A stretch of DNA of 24,725 nucleotides. Origin: JBOGFI01 sp050743365 (GTDB taxonomy: Bacteria; Actinomycetota; Acidimicrobiia; IMCC26256; JACDBD01). This document shows, in pieces, positions 14,724 through 21,624 of this stretch. Position 1 is the stretch's first letter. The number at the start of each line of letters is the position of its first letter. Below the pieces are notes generated by a model. That model did not search any database, had not been told where the DNA came from, and saw nothing but the letters and a program-made list of their open reading frames with translations. The position numbers and the translations under genes were made by a program. The stretch lies in NCBI GenBank assembly GCA_050743365.1, contig JBOGFI010000021.1, positions 1 to 24,725 on the forward strand. Direction: 5' to 3'.

Positions 14724-15824
14724 CTAGCGGCCCGGCTTCCACGACGGAAGGTGGCCCGGCCCCTCGACGAGTGCCGGCACGTCCCGCGGCGCCCGCGCCG
14801 GATGGTGCCGGTACCGGAGGGGGTGCTCCATCACCGGCTCCCCGTGCGGGCCCTGCGCCACGGTGCCCCGCCGCCGGAAGTGCTCGGCCGCCAGCAGCTC
14901 GGGTTGCGACAGCACCGGCGACGCGGGCACCCCGGCGGCCACGAGCTCGGCCACCAGCTCGTCCCGGTCGCGGGTGGCGATGGCCTCCGCGACCTCGGCG
15001 GCCAACGGCTCGGTGAGGGCGAGCCGCTCGGGGAACGAGAGCGAAGCGGCGTCGTCCAGCCCGAGGGCGCGCGTGAGTCTCGCCCAGAAGTGGTCCTCGC
15101 TGATCACGCCGAGCGCCACCCAGCCCCCGTCGGCCGTGCGGAACGTCCCGTAGCCCGGCACCTGCCCACCTACCTCCTGCCCGTCCGGCAGGGTGAGGGG
15201 TGGGACCGCACCCGTCCAGCTGGCCATCACGTCGGCCATCGAGACGTCGATCACCTCCCCTTCGCCCCCGCTCGACCGCCGCACCATCGCCGCGCATACG
15301 GCCAGCGCCGCGTAGGCACCGCCGGCTAGGTCGGCGATAGGCACGCGGGGCACGACCGGCCCGTCCTTCTCGGTGCGCGGCCCCAGCGCCCCCGCCCACG
15401 CCTGGTAGTTGAGGTCGTGGCCCGGCAGCTGGGCAAGAGGCCCGTCCTGGCCGTACCCGGAGATCGAGCAGTAGACGACCGAGGGGTTGACGCGCCTGAC
15501 GCTCTCGTAGTCGACGCCCAGGCCGCGCACCACCCCGGGACGGAAGCCCTCCACGACCACGTCCGCCCCCCGGGCGAGCTCGAGCACCGCCGCCCGCTCC
15601 GCCGCGTCCTTCAGATCCACGGCCGCGCTCCGCTTTCCGGCATTGAGGGCGTCGAACAGCGTGGGGAAGACCCGCATCGGGTCGCCGCCCGGCGGCTCGA
15701 CCTTCACCACGTCGGCGCCCAGCTCGACGAGCAGCTGGGTCGCGTACGGGCCCGGCCGCCAGATACTGAGGTCGAGCACCCGGACGCCGGCCAACAAGCC
15801 GTTCGTCTCGGTTTCGGCGCCCAC
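14724..15824 (-). CDS. CaiB/BaiF (class III) CoA-transferase, AMACR-like
   Basis: The 366-residue protein has the class III fold signature: LLAGVRVLDLSIWRPGPYATQLLVELGADVVKVEPPGGDPMR (10-51), DVVVEGFRPGVVRGLGVDYE (88-107), SISGYGQDGPLAQLPGHDLNYQAWAGALG (120-148). His136-Asp137 in GHDLNY match the catalytic pair of alpha-methylacyl-CoA racemase (AMACR/MCR), which is closer than the formyl- or carnitine-CoA transferases. It probably acts on a CoA thioester of a 2-methyl-branched or similar acid. The start is GTG 15824, with TATCGT 6 nt upstream, so the message is probably leaderless. Downstream are a quinone oxidoreductase and an acyl-CoA ligase fusion, consistent with CoA-dependent catabolism. 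It is divergent from the PepSY gene. Confidence 0.92.
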   Translation of the reverse strand: MGAETETNGLLAGVRVLDLSIWRPGPYATQLLVELGADVVKVEPPGGDPMRVFPTLFDALNAGKRSAAVDLKDAAERAAVLELARGADVVVEGFRPGVVRGLGVDYESVRRVNPSVVYCSISGYGQDGPLAQLPGHDLNYQAWAGALGPRTEKDGPVVPRVPIADLAGGAYAALAVCAAMVRRSSGGEGEVIDVSMADVMASWTGAVPPLTLPDGQEVGGQVPGYGTFRTADGGWVALGVISEDHFWARLTRALGLDDAASLSFPERLALTEPLAAEVAEAIATRDRDELVAELVAAGVPASPVLSQPELLAAEHFRRRGTVAQGPHGEPVMEHPLRYRHHPARAPRDVPALVEGPGHLPSWKPGR

Positions 15825-15830
15825 GAGGAC

Positions 15831-15836
15831 ACGATA
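15831..15836 (-). promoter_or_regulatory. -10 element of a probable leaderless promoter (CoA-transferase)
   Basis: On the minus strand TATCGT lies 6 nt before GTG 15824, and the spacer GTCCTC cannot serve as a ribosome binding site. The expected transcription start is at the initiation codon. Confidence 0.45.
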
Positions 15837-15850
15837 AGCGGGCGAAGGCC

Positions 15851-15868
15851 GTTCAGCGGAGGTTCAGC
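15851..15868 (+). promoter_or_regulatory. OmpR-type 11-bp direct repeat upstream of PepSY gene
   Basis: GTTCAGC occurs at 15851-15857 and again at 15862-15868, an 11-bp period in tandem. This spacing is typical of OmpR/PhoB-family response regulators; the Streptomyces PHO box is built from similar GTTCA-type 11-mers. It sits in the 103-bp gap between the CoA-transferase and PepSY genes. A similar array precedes the PepSY remnant near 21389. Confidence 0.5.
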
Positions 15869-15927
15869 CGGTGTCGGGCATGATGACCGTGGACCAAACC
15901 GACCATCGACCGACCATCGGAGGATCC

Positions 15928-16248
15928 ATGCAGCGCGGCACCAAGCTCGCCCTCGTCGGCATCGCGGCGGTGACGATCGCCGGGGCCGGCACCGGCATCG
16001 CCATCGCATCGGGCGCCGGTGACGACGACAGCACCCAGACGCCGATCAGCGGTGGGGCGCTCGCCAAGGCCAGCGCCGTCGCCCTCGACCACACCGGCGG
16101 CGGCACGGTCACCGAGACCGAGGTAGGCGACGAGGAGGGCTACTACGAGGTCGAGGTGACCCTCGACGACGGCAGTCAGGTCGACGTGCACCTCGACGAG
16201 AGCTTCAACGTCATCGACCAGAAAGCCGACGGGCGCGACGACGACTGA
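15928..16248 (+). CDS. Exported PepSY-domain protein
   Basis: The 106-residue product starts at ATG 15928, with CGGAGG at 15918-15923. The N-terminus MQRGTKLALVGIAAVTIAGAGTGIAIASG is a signal peptide or a single membrane anchor. After an acidic linker (DDDSTQTP) the rest is one PepSY domain: ISGGALAKASAVALDHTGGGTVTETEVGDEEGYYEVEVTLDDGSQVDVHLDESFNVI, ending in an acidic tail. PepSY domains are small extracytoplasmic modules thought to bind or inhibit peptidases or sense envelope signals, often next to two-component systems. None is encoded here, but an OmpR-type repeat lies upstream. A truncated paralogue of the C-terminal end is found at 21428-21532. Confidence 0.88.
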   Translation: MQRGTKLALVGIAAVTIAGAGTGIAIASGAGDDDSTQTPISGGALAKASAVALDHTGGGTVTETEVGDEEGYYEVEVTLDDGSQVDVHLDESFNVIDQKADGRDDD

Positions 16249-16254
16249 GCGCCT

Positions 16255-16320
16255 ACCGAGCACAAGTTCTACTGTCGCGACGTCGGACTGGTCCCCGAGG
16301 CCTTCGCCGCCGGCGGGTCC
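16255..16320 (+). pseudogene. Possible C-terminal remnant of an exported protein
   Basis: Directly after the PepSY stop, in the same frame, the DNA translates as TEHKFYCRDVGLVPEAFAAG. Endings with Y(C/A)xxVGLV are common in small exported beta-rich proteins. There is no start codon, and the frame simply runs on into the lhr promoter. It may be the tail of a deleted gene; the match is short. Confidence 0.3.
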
Positions 16321-16325
16321 CTCGG

Positions 16326-16355
16326 TTGTCATGACGAACAGACGTTCGCTAGGAT
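16326..16355 (+). promoter_or_regulatory. lhr promoter with LexA (SOS) box
   Basis: TTGTCA (16326-16331) and TAGGAT (16350-16355) form a -35/-10 pair with an 18-bp spacer. Within the spacer the perfect palindromic SOS box CGAACAGACGTTCG (16335-16348) fits the actinobacterial LexA consensus CGAAC-N4-GTTCG. LexA bound here would block RNA polymerase. The start codon of lhr is 10 nt after the -10, so the leader would be only a few bases. Confidence 0.75.
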
Positions 16356-16365
16356 CTCGGTCGCG

Positions 16366-19300
16366 ATGACGACCCTCGCCTCGAGTGCCCACCAACTCAC
16401 CCTCGGCGCCGCCGCGTCGGTCGACGGGTTCCATCCCGCGGTCGGGCTGTGGTTCCGGCGCCGCTTCCCGGACGGCCCGACCGTGCCCCAACGCGACGGC
16501 TGGCCGCACATCGCGAAGGGCGAGGACACGCTGATCGCCGCCCCGACCGGCTCGGGCAAGACGCTCGCCGGGTTCCTCGTGTGCATCAACCGCCTTTACC
16601 ACGCCCACGAGGCAGGCGAGCCCATCGACGGCATCGCCCGGGTGGTGTACGTGTCGCCGCTGAAGGCGCTGGCGGTCGACATCGCCGAGAACCTGGAGCG
16701 GCCGCTGAGGGAGATCGCCGAGGTCGCCGCCGAGCTCGGCCTTGACGCCCCCGACATCACGGTGGCCGTGCGTACGGGCGACACCACGAGCGCGCAGCGG
16801 GCACGCATGACGCGCCGGCCCCCCAGCTTCGTGATCACCACGCCCGAGTCCCTCTATCTATTGGTGACGAGCGAGAGCGGCCGCAAAGCGCTGCGCACGG
16901 TCGACACGGTCATCGTCGACGAGATCCACGCGGTCGCGCGCGACAAACGCGGATCGCACCTCGCGCTCACCCTCGAGCGGCTCGAGGCGCTGTGCGACAC
17001 GCGACCGAGTCGAGTGGGTCTGTCGGCGACGCAACGGCCGATCGAGACCATCGCGCGGTTGCTCGCCGGCGACCGACCGCTGCCCGCGATCGTCGACGCC
17101 GGACACCAGCGCAACCTCGAGCTTGCGATCGAGCTGCCCGAGGGTGAGCTCGAGGCCGTCACCAGCGCCGAGCAGATCTCGGACGTGCTCGACCGCATCG
17201 CCGCCCACGTCAAGGAGCACCGCACCACACTCGTCTTCGTCAACACGCGCCGCCTGGCCGAGCGCTTCGCCCATCAGCTCGGCGAGCGGCTCGGCGACGA
17301 CGTCGTCGCCGCCCATCACGGGAGCCTCTCGAAGGACCGTCGCCATCGGGTGGAGACGCGCCTGCGCGCCGGCGACCTGAAGGCGTTGGTCGCCACCGCG
17401 TCGCTCGAGCTCGGCATCGACATCGGACCGGTGGAGCTCGTGTGCCAGATCGGCTCGCCGCGCAGCATCGCCACCTTCCTGCAGCGGGTCGGCCGGTCGA
17501 ATCACTCCCGGGCCGGCGTGCCGAAGGGACGGCTCTACCCGTTGACGCGCGACGAGCTCGTGGAGTGCGCCGCCCTGCTCGGCGCGGTCCGGGCCGGTCG
17601 TCTCGACGCCATCGAGCTCCCCCGCCTGCCCCTCGACATCCTCGCCCAGCAGGTGGTCGCCGAGGTTGGCGCGCAGGAGTGGCGCACGGACGACCTCTAC
17701 GAGCTGGTGCGCCGGGCTGCGCCCTACACCGAGCTGACCCGGGAACGGTTCGACGACGTGCTCGAGCTCGTCGCTCGCGGGGTCGAGACGGGCCGCGGAC
17801 CCCGGGGCCGTTATGTGCACCACGACGCGGTGAACGGCGAGGTGCGCGGGCGCAAGGGCGCGCGGCTCGCCGCCCTGACGTCGGGTGGCGCCATCCCCGA
17901 GATCGGCGACTATCGCGTGGTCACCGAGCCCGACGACACGTTCATCGGCACGGTCAACGAGGACTGGGCGGTGGAGTCGATGGCGGGCGACATCTTCCTC
18001 CTGGGCACGCACTCGTGGCAGATCCGTCGCGTCGAGGCCGGGGTGGTGCGGGTACGCGACGCCGGCAACGCGCCACCGACGGTGCCCTTCTGGATGGGCG
18101 AGGCCCCTGCCCGGACCACCGAGCTCTCCGAAGAGGTGTCGAAGCTCCGCGAGCGGGTCGACGAGCTTCTCGCGGGGGGCGACCCCGACGGCGCCCGCAA
18201 CTGGCTGGTCGAGACCACCGGCATCGATACCGAGGCGGCGACGATGCTCCTCGACTACCTGGCCGTCGGCCGCGCGGTCCTCGGCGCCACACCCACTCTG
18301 CGGACGATCGTGCTCGAGCGGTTCTTCGACGAGACCGGCGGGATGCAGCTCGTGATCCACTCGCCCTACGGGGGGCGCATCAACCGTGCGTTCGGCCTCG
18401 CGCTGCGCAAGAAGTTCTGCCGCACGTTCAACTTCGAGCTCCAGGCGGCTGCCAACGACAACGCCATCGTGCTGTCGCTCGGCCCGCATCACAGCTTCCC
18501 GCTCGACGAGGTGCCGCACTACGTGAACAGCCGAGGCGTCGAGGAGACGCTGCAACAAGCGGTCCTCGACGCGCCGATGTTCATCTCGCGCTGGCGGTGG
18601 AACCTCAACCGGGCCTTGCTCGTCCTGCGATTCCGGGGCGGGCGTCGCAACCCAGCACCGATCCAGCGCATGGAGGCCGACGACCTCATGGCGGCGCTGT
18701 TCCCCCAGGCCGCGGCCTGCCAGGACAACCAGGTCGGCCCGGTCGAGATCCCGGACCACGTGATCGTTCGTCAGACCGTCGACGACACGCTGCACGAGGC
18801 GCTCGACGTCGACGGCCTGCGCACGCTGCTGGAAGAGATCGAGACCGGCCGGGTGGCGGTGCACACGGTCGACACCACCGAACCGTCCGTGCTCGCGCAC
18901 GAGATCCTCACCGCGCGTCCCTATGCGTTCCTCGACGACGAGGAGCTGCAGAACCGCCGCACCAACGCGGTCCACCTGCGCCGCGGGCTCGCGGTGGACC
19001 TCACGTCGATCGGGCGGCTCGACCCCGACGCGATCATCCAGGTGCGGGAGGAGGTCACGCCGCAGCCGGTGAGCAGCGACGACCTGCACGACCTCCTGTG
19101 CTCGCTCGTGATGATGCCGCCCCACGACGAGTGGGTTGAGCTCTGGACCGAGCTCATGGCGCGGGGTCGTGCGCGAATGATCGAGCGCGACGGCCGCGAG
19201 CTCTGGTGCGCGACCGAGACGATCGATGATGCCGGGCGCGTGCTCGAGGGCGACGATGTCGCGGTGGTTGCCGTGGTGCGCGGCCACCTCGAGCTGGCCG

Positions 19301-20559
19301 GGATCACCACCGTCGAGGAGATGGCGTCATCGACAGGGCTGGGCACCGGTTGGGTGGCGTCCGCGCTCGCGACGCTCGAGCACGAGGGCCTCGCGCTCCA
19401 GGGGAAGTACACCCAGGACGCCGTGGGCGTGGAGTGGGTGGCGCGCCGCCTGCTCGCCCGCATGCACGCGTACTCGCGCCGGGTCCGCCGTCATGGCGTG
19501 GAGCCCGCCACCGCGCAGGACTTCATGCGATTCCTCCTACGATGGCAGCACCTCGCGCCGGGCACCCAGCTCGCGGGCGACGCCGGGCTCGCCACGGTGA
19601 TCAGCCGGCTTCAGGGCTGGGAGGCGGCAGCTGCCGCGTGGGAGCCGGAGCTGCTCGGCCGCCGGCTGCGCCACTACGACCCCTCCGTCCTCGACCGGCT
19701 CTGCCACGAGGGCGAGGTTGGCTGGCTCCGCCTGAGCCCGCCCGCCCGCGACGTCGACGCGCCTGCTGGCGCACCGAACAAGGCCACCCCGATCTCGGTG
19801 ACGTTCCGCTCCGACCTGGGGTGGCTGCTGGAGGCTGCGCGCGGTGGCACCGACCCCGTCGCGCCGACCGCCGGCGCAACCGCCGAGATCGTGGAGGTGC
19901 TGCACGATCGGGGCGCGTGCTTCGCCGCCGAGCTCGGCGAGGCGACCCGGCGGTTGCCCGAGGACATCGAGCGGGCGCTGTGGGACGGCGTCGCCCGCGG
20001 CCTGCTCACCTCCGACGGGTTCGGCGCGATCCGGGCACGAGTGGCGAAGAGGGCCCGTGGTGGGATCGAGACCACCCGGCTCTCGCGGCTCATGCGGGGT
20101 GCGCGTATCAGTGGCGCCGCCGCGGGACGCTGGTCGCTGGTGCCCGCAGCCGGGGCCGACGTCGACCGCGAGGAGCTCGCGGAGGCCGTGGCCGAGCTGC
20201 TCCTGAACCGGTGGGGCGTGGTGTTCCGCGACCTGGCGCTCCGCGAATCGATCCGCCTTCCGTGGCGCGACCTGCAGCGGGCTTTGCGTCGGCTCGAGGA
20301 CCGCGGGCTCGTGCGGGGTGGCCGCTTCGTCACCGGCTTCAGCGGCGAGCAGTTCGCGCTCAGCGCGGCGGCTGAGCAGCTGGCGCACGTCCGCAAGCTG
20401 CCCCGCACCAGTGAGCGCGTCACCGTGAACGCGACCGACCCGCTCAACCTGGTCGGGACGATCACGCCCGGCGGGGCAGTGCCCGCGATTCGAACCCGCC
20501 GGGTCGTCTACGTCGACGGCGTGCACGAGGAGCTGGTGCCCGAGGCACGTAGCTCGTGA
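16366..20559 (+). CDS. lhr: ATP-dependent DNA helicase Lhr
   Basis: The 1397-residue protein is a superfamily 2 helicase of the full-length Lhr type (usually about 1400-1550 residues). Motif I is APTGSGKT (59-66), motif II DEIH (185-188), motif III SAT (220-222), the second RecA domain has HHGSLS and ATASLELGIDIG, and motif VI is QRVGRSNHS (373-381). The Lhr core winged-helix and beta-barrel domains and the long C-terminal region follow. Lhr is a 3'-to-5' ssDNA translocase that unwinds RNA:DNA hybrids. In mycobacteria lhr is induced by DNA damage, consistent with the LexA box here. The start is ATG 16366, near-leaderless, with no Shine-Dalgarno. No frameshift or missing motif is seen. The TGA overlaps the GTG of a methyltransferase remnant. 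Confidence 0.96.
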   Translation: MTTLASSAHQLTLGAAASVDGFHPAVGLWFRRRFPDGPTVPQRDGWPHIAKGEDTLIAAPTGSGKTLAGFLVCINRLYHAHEAGEPIDGIARVVYVSPLKALAVDIAENLERPLREIAEVAAELGLDAPDITVAVRTGDTTSAQRARMTRRPPSFVITTPESLYLLVTSESGRKALRTVDTVIVDEIHAVARDKRGSHLALTLERLEALCDTRPSRVGLSATQRPIETIARLLAGDRPLPAIVDAGHQRNLELAIELPEGELEAVTSAEQISDVLDRIAAHVKEHRTTLVFVNTRRLAERFAHQLGERLGDDVVAAHHGSLSKDRRHRVETRLRAGDLKALVATASLELGIDIGPVELVCQIGSPRSIATFLQRVGRSNHSRAGVPKGRLYPLTRDELVECAALLGAVRAGRLDAIELPRLPLDILAQQVVAEVGAQEWRTDDLYELVRRAAPYTELTRERFDDVLELVARGVETGRGPRGRYVHHDAVNGEVRGRKGARLAALTSGGAIPEIGDYRVVTEPDDTFIGTVNEDWAVESMAGDIFLLGTHSWQIRRVEAGVVRVRDAGNAPPTVPFWMGEAPARTTELSEEVSKLRERVDELLAGGDPDGARNWLVETTGIDTEAATMLLDYLAVGRAVLGATPTLRTIVLERFFDETGGMQLVIHSPYGGRINRAFGLALRKKFCRTFNFELQAAANDNAIVLSLGPHHSFPLDEVPHYVNSRGVEETLQQAVLDAPMFISRWRWNLNRALLVLRFRGGRRNPAPIQRMEADDLMAALFPQAAACQDNQVGPVEIPDHVIVRQTVDDTLHEALDVDGLRTLLEEIETGRVAVHTVDTTEPSVLAHEILTARPYAFLDDEELQNRRTNAVHLRRGLAVDLTSIGRLDPDAIIQVREEVTPQPVSSDDLHDLLCSLVMMPPHDEWVELWTELMARGRARMIERDGRELWCATETIDDAGRVLEGDDVAVVAVVRGHLELAGITTVEEMASSTGLGTGWVASALATLEHEGLALQGKYTQDAVGVEWVARRLLARMHAYSRRVRRHGVEPATAQDFMRFLLRWQHLAPGTQLAGDAGLATVISRLQGWEAAAAAWEPELLGRRLRHYDPSVLDRLCHEGEVGWLRLSPPARDVDAPAGAPNKATPISVTFRSDLGWLLEAARGGTDPVAPTAGATAEIVEVLHDRGACFAAELGEATRRLPEDIERALWDGVARGLLTSDGFGAIRARVAKRARGGIETTRLSRLMRGARISGAAAGRWSLVPAAGADVDREELAEAVAELLLNRWGVVFRDLALRESIRLPWRDLQRALRRLEDRGLVRGGRFVTGFSGEQFALSAAAEQLAHVRKLPRTSERVTVNATDPLNLVGTITPGGAVPAIRTRRVVYVDGVHEELVPEARSS

Positions 20560-20714
20560 CGCGGCCGGTCGCCCAGCAGGAGCATTGGGCGACGACGTTC
20601 GCTCGCAACCCCGACATGTACGGCGCTGGTCCCAGCGCGGCGGCGGTCGCAGCAGCGACCGGGTTTCGCGAGGCCGGATCGATCCCGGTGGTCATCCTCG
20701 AACGCGTTGCCTGA
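20556..20714 (+). pseudogene. N-terminal remnant of a class I SAM methyltransferase
   Basis: GTG 20556 overlaps the lhr stop (GTGA) and opens a 52-residue frame: QQEHWATTFARNPDMYGAGPSAAAVAAATGFREAGSIPVVILE, then RVA and stop. HWxxTFxxNPxMYGxxPS is the N-terminal signature of small actinobacterial SAM-dependent methyltransferases, where it is followed by V-LELGAGQGRDT. Here the frame stops exactly where the SAM-binding motif should begin, so the enzyme is lost. The lhr-overlapping start suggests the intact gene was once co-translated with lhr. Confidence 0.6.
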
Positions 20715-20726
20715 CGAGCGCGAGCA

Positions 20727-20738
20727 GAGCCCGGGCTC
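20727..20738 (-). terminator. Palindrome downstream of the cold-shock gene
   Basis: GAGCCCGGGCTC is a perfect 12-bp palindrome 6 nt after the cold-shock stop, in the gap between convergent genes. It could form a short stem but lacks a T-run. A terminator role is plausible but weak. Confidence 0.3.
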
Positions 20739-20744
20739 GCCCAG

Positions 20745-20945
20745 TTAGATGGGACGAACGTTCTGGGCTTCCTCGCCCTTCCGGCCGGGCGCGACGTCGA
20801 ACTCGACGCGCTGGCCGTCTTCGAGTGTCTTGTAGCCGTCTCCCTGGATCTGGGAGAAGTGGACGAAGACGTCCTCACCCTGGTCGCGCGAGATGAAGCC
20901 GTAACCCTTCTCGGCATTGAAGAACTTCACGGTACCTGTGGTCAC
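20745..20945 (-). CDS. Cold-shock protein (CspA family)
   Basis: The 66-residue protein is a complete cold-shock domain. RNP1 is KGYGFI (13-18), RNP2 is VFVHF (26-30), and the ending RKGEEAQNVRPI is typical. It binds single-stranded RNA/DNA and acts as an RNA chaperone. The start is GTG 20945, with AAAGGA about 7 nt upstream. The 74-nt gap to the upstream small basic protein gene (same strand) contains ACGAAC repeated twice, 8 nt apart, in what would be the leader. Confidence 0.97.
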   Translation of the reverse strand: MTTGTVKFFNAEKGYGFISRDQGEDVFVHFSQIQGDGYKTLEDGQRVEFDVAPGRKGEEAQNVRPI

Positions 20946-21019
20946 ACTGATTCCTTTGCTCGTGTTCGTTGGTTCGTGTTTGGGCGCCGTAGTCTGATCG
21001 GCTCCGGCGCTTCTGTCGC

Positions 21020-21211
21020 CTACGCCGACCGCGGCTCGTCCCGATCCGCGGGCTGCGTCGGCGGGGCGTCGCGGGAGTCCGCGACGGTCTCGAGGGCATC
21101 CGACTCGTGTTTCCGGGCCAGACGCCGCGCTCGCTTCGCGGCGGCCTTGTCCATCCGCGCTTTTTCTCGTTGGTTCTTCGCGAAGGTCGTCCGCTGCCGC
21201 TTACCACTCAT
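21020..21211 (-). CDS. Small lysine/arginine-rich protein, conserved beside cspA
   Basis: From ATG 21211 (GGAG about 9 nt upstream) the product has 63 residues. MSGKRQRTTFAKNQREKARMDKAAAKRARRLARKHE forms a highly basic, probably helical N-terminus, and the C-terminal third is acidic and proline-rich. I recognise the KRQRTTFAK pattern from short actinobacterial proteins of unknown role found near cold-shock genes. Nucleic-acid or ribosome binding is likely from composition only. An upstream in-frame start at 21259 would add 16 arginine-rich residues and is less likely. The gene is followed by cspA. Confidence 0.7.
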   Translation of the reverse strand: MSGKRQRTTFAKNQREKARMDKAAAKRARRLARKHESDALETVADSRDAPPTQPADRDEPRSA

Positions 21212-21257
21212 GCGTTCCCACTCCGGAACTCGCCGTGACGTTCCAGACCGCGTACGC

Positions 21258-21286
21258 AAAAAACCCTGCGGGCGTGCGACGGCACG
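21258..21286 (-). promoter_or_regulatory. Hairpin plus T6 in the leader of the basic-protein gene (attenuator candidate)
   Basis: Read on the minus strand, CGTGC-CGTC-GCACG (21286-21273) and a small CCC-GCA-GGG hairpin are followed directly by six T (21263-21258). This is about 50 nt before ATG 21211. A TACAAT box at 21317-21312 could be the promoter, giving a leader of about 95 nt. The stem next to the T-run is short, so early termination is only a possibility. Confidence 0.35.
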
Positions 21287-21388
21287 TCAGAAACGACGTT
21301 GGTTGAGAGTCATTGTACACGCTGGAGGCGTCCCCGGACGACCGGATGGCCGGCTGGAGGCCCGGCACGGGCGCGCCGCTGAAGCCCC

Positions 21389-21416
21389 GTTCAGCACGGT
21401 TCAGGGGCCTGTCAGC
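21389..21416 (+). promoter_or_regulatory. OmpR-type repeat array upstream of PepSY remnant
   Basis: GTTCAGC (21389-21395), GTTCAG (21399-21404) and TGTCAGC (21410-21416) follow at 10-11 bp steps. The arrangement resembles the GTTCAGC pair before the intact PepSY gene at 15851, so the promoter appears to have been duplicated together with the gene. Confidence 0.4.
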
Positions 21417-21427
21417 GTGTGTCCGCC

Positions 21428-21532
21428 ATGCTCAAAGGGAGCCAGGTCGACGTGCACCTCGATCGCGACTTCAACGTCCTCGGCAGCGAGGCCGACGGTC
21501 CCGGCGAGGACGACGGGCCCAACGACGACTGA
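21428..21532 (+). pseudogene. PepSY protein C-terminal remnant
   Basis: ATG 21428 opens 34 residues: MLKGSQVDVHLDRDFNVLGSEADG followed by an acidic tail ending in DD. The segment GSQVDVHLDxxFNV is nearly identical to residues 85-98 of the PepSY protein at 15928-16248, and both end in an aspartate-rich tail. The signal peptide and most of the domain are missing, while repeats like those of the intact copy remain upstream. It looks like a duplicated and internally deleted PepSY gene. Confidence 0.65.
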
Positions 21533-21540
21533 GTTCCCCG

Positions 21541-21589
21541 GATGCGGGTGGCAGCCAGCCCCCGGCGCCACCCGCATCGGCTGGCTGCC
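21541..21589. repeat. Permuted inverted repeat with pseudoknot geometry
   Basis: Four arms follow in order A-B-A'-B'. A is GATGCGGGTGG (21541-21551), B is GGCAGCCAGCC (21550-21560), A' is CCACCCGCATC (21568-21578) and B' is GGCTGGCTGCC (21579-21589). A/A' and B/B' are each perfect 11-bp complements. The interleaved order allows either two competing hairpins or an H-type pseudoknot. It lies between the PepSY remnant stop and the DUF1697 start, 35 nt before the latter. Confidence 0.65.
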
Positions 21590-21624
21590 GATCTGCTGAG
21601 ACGTGATGTCAGAATGGCAACGGC

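Noticed and set aside
16858..19287. An 809-codon open frame on the minus strand
   Set aside because: It lies entirely antisense to lhr, shows no domain and has the composition expected from the mirror of high-GC codon usage.
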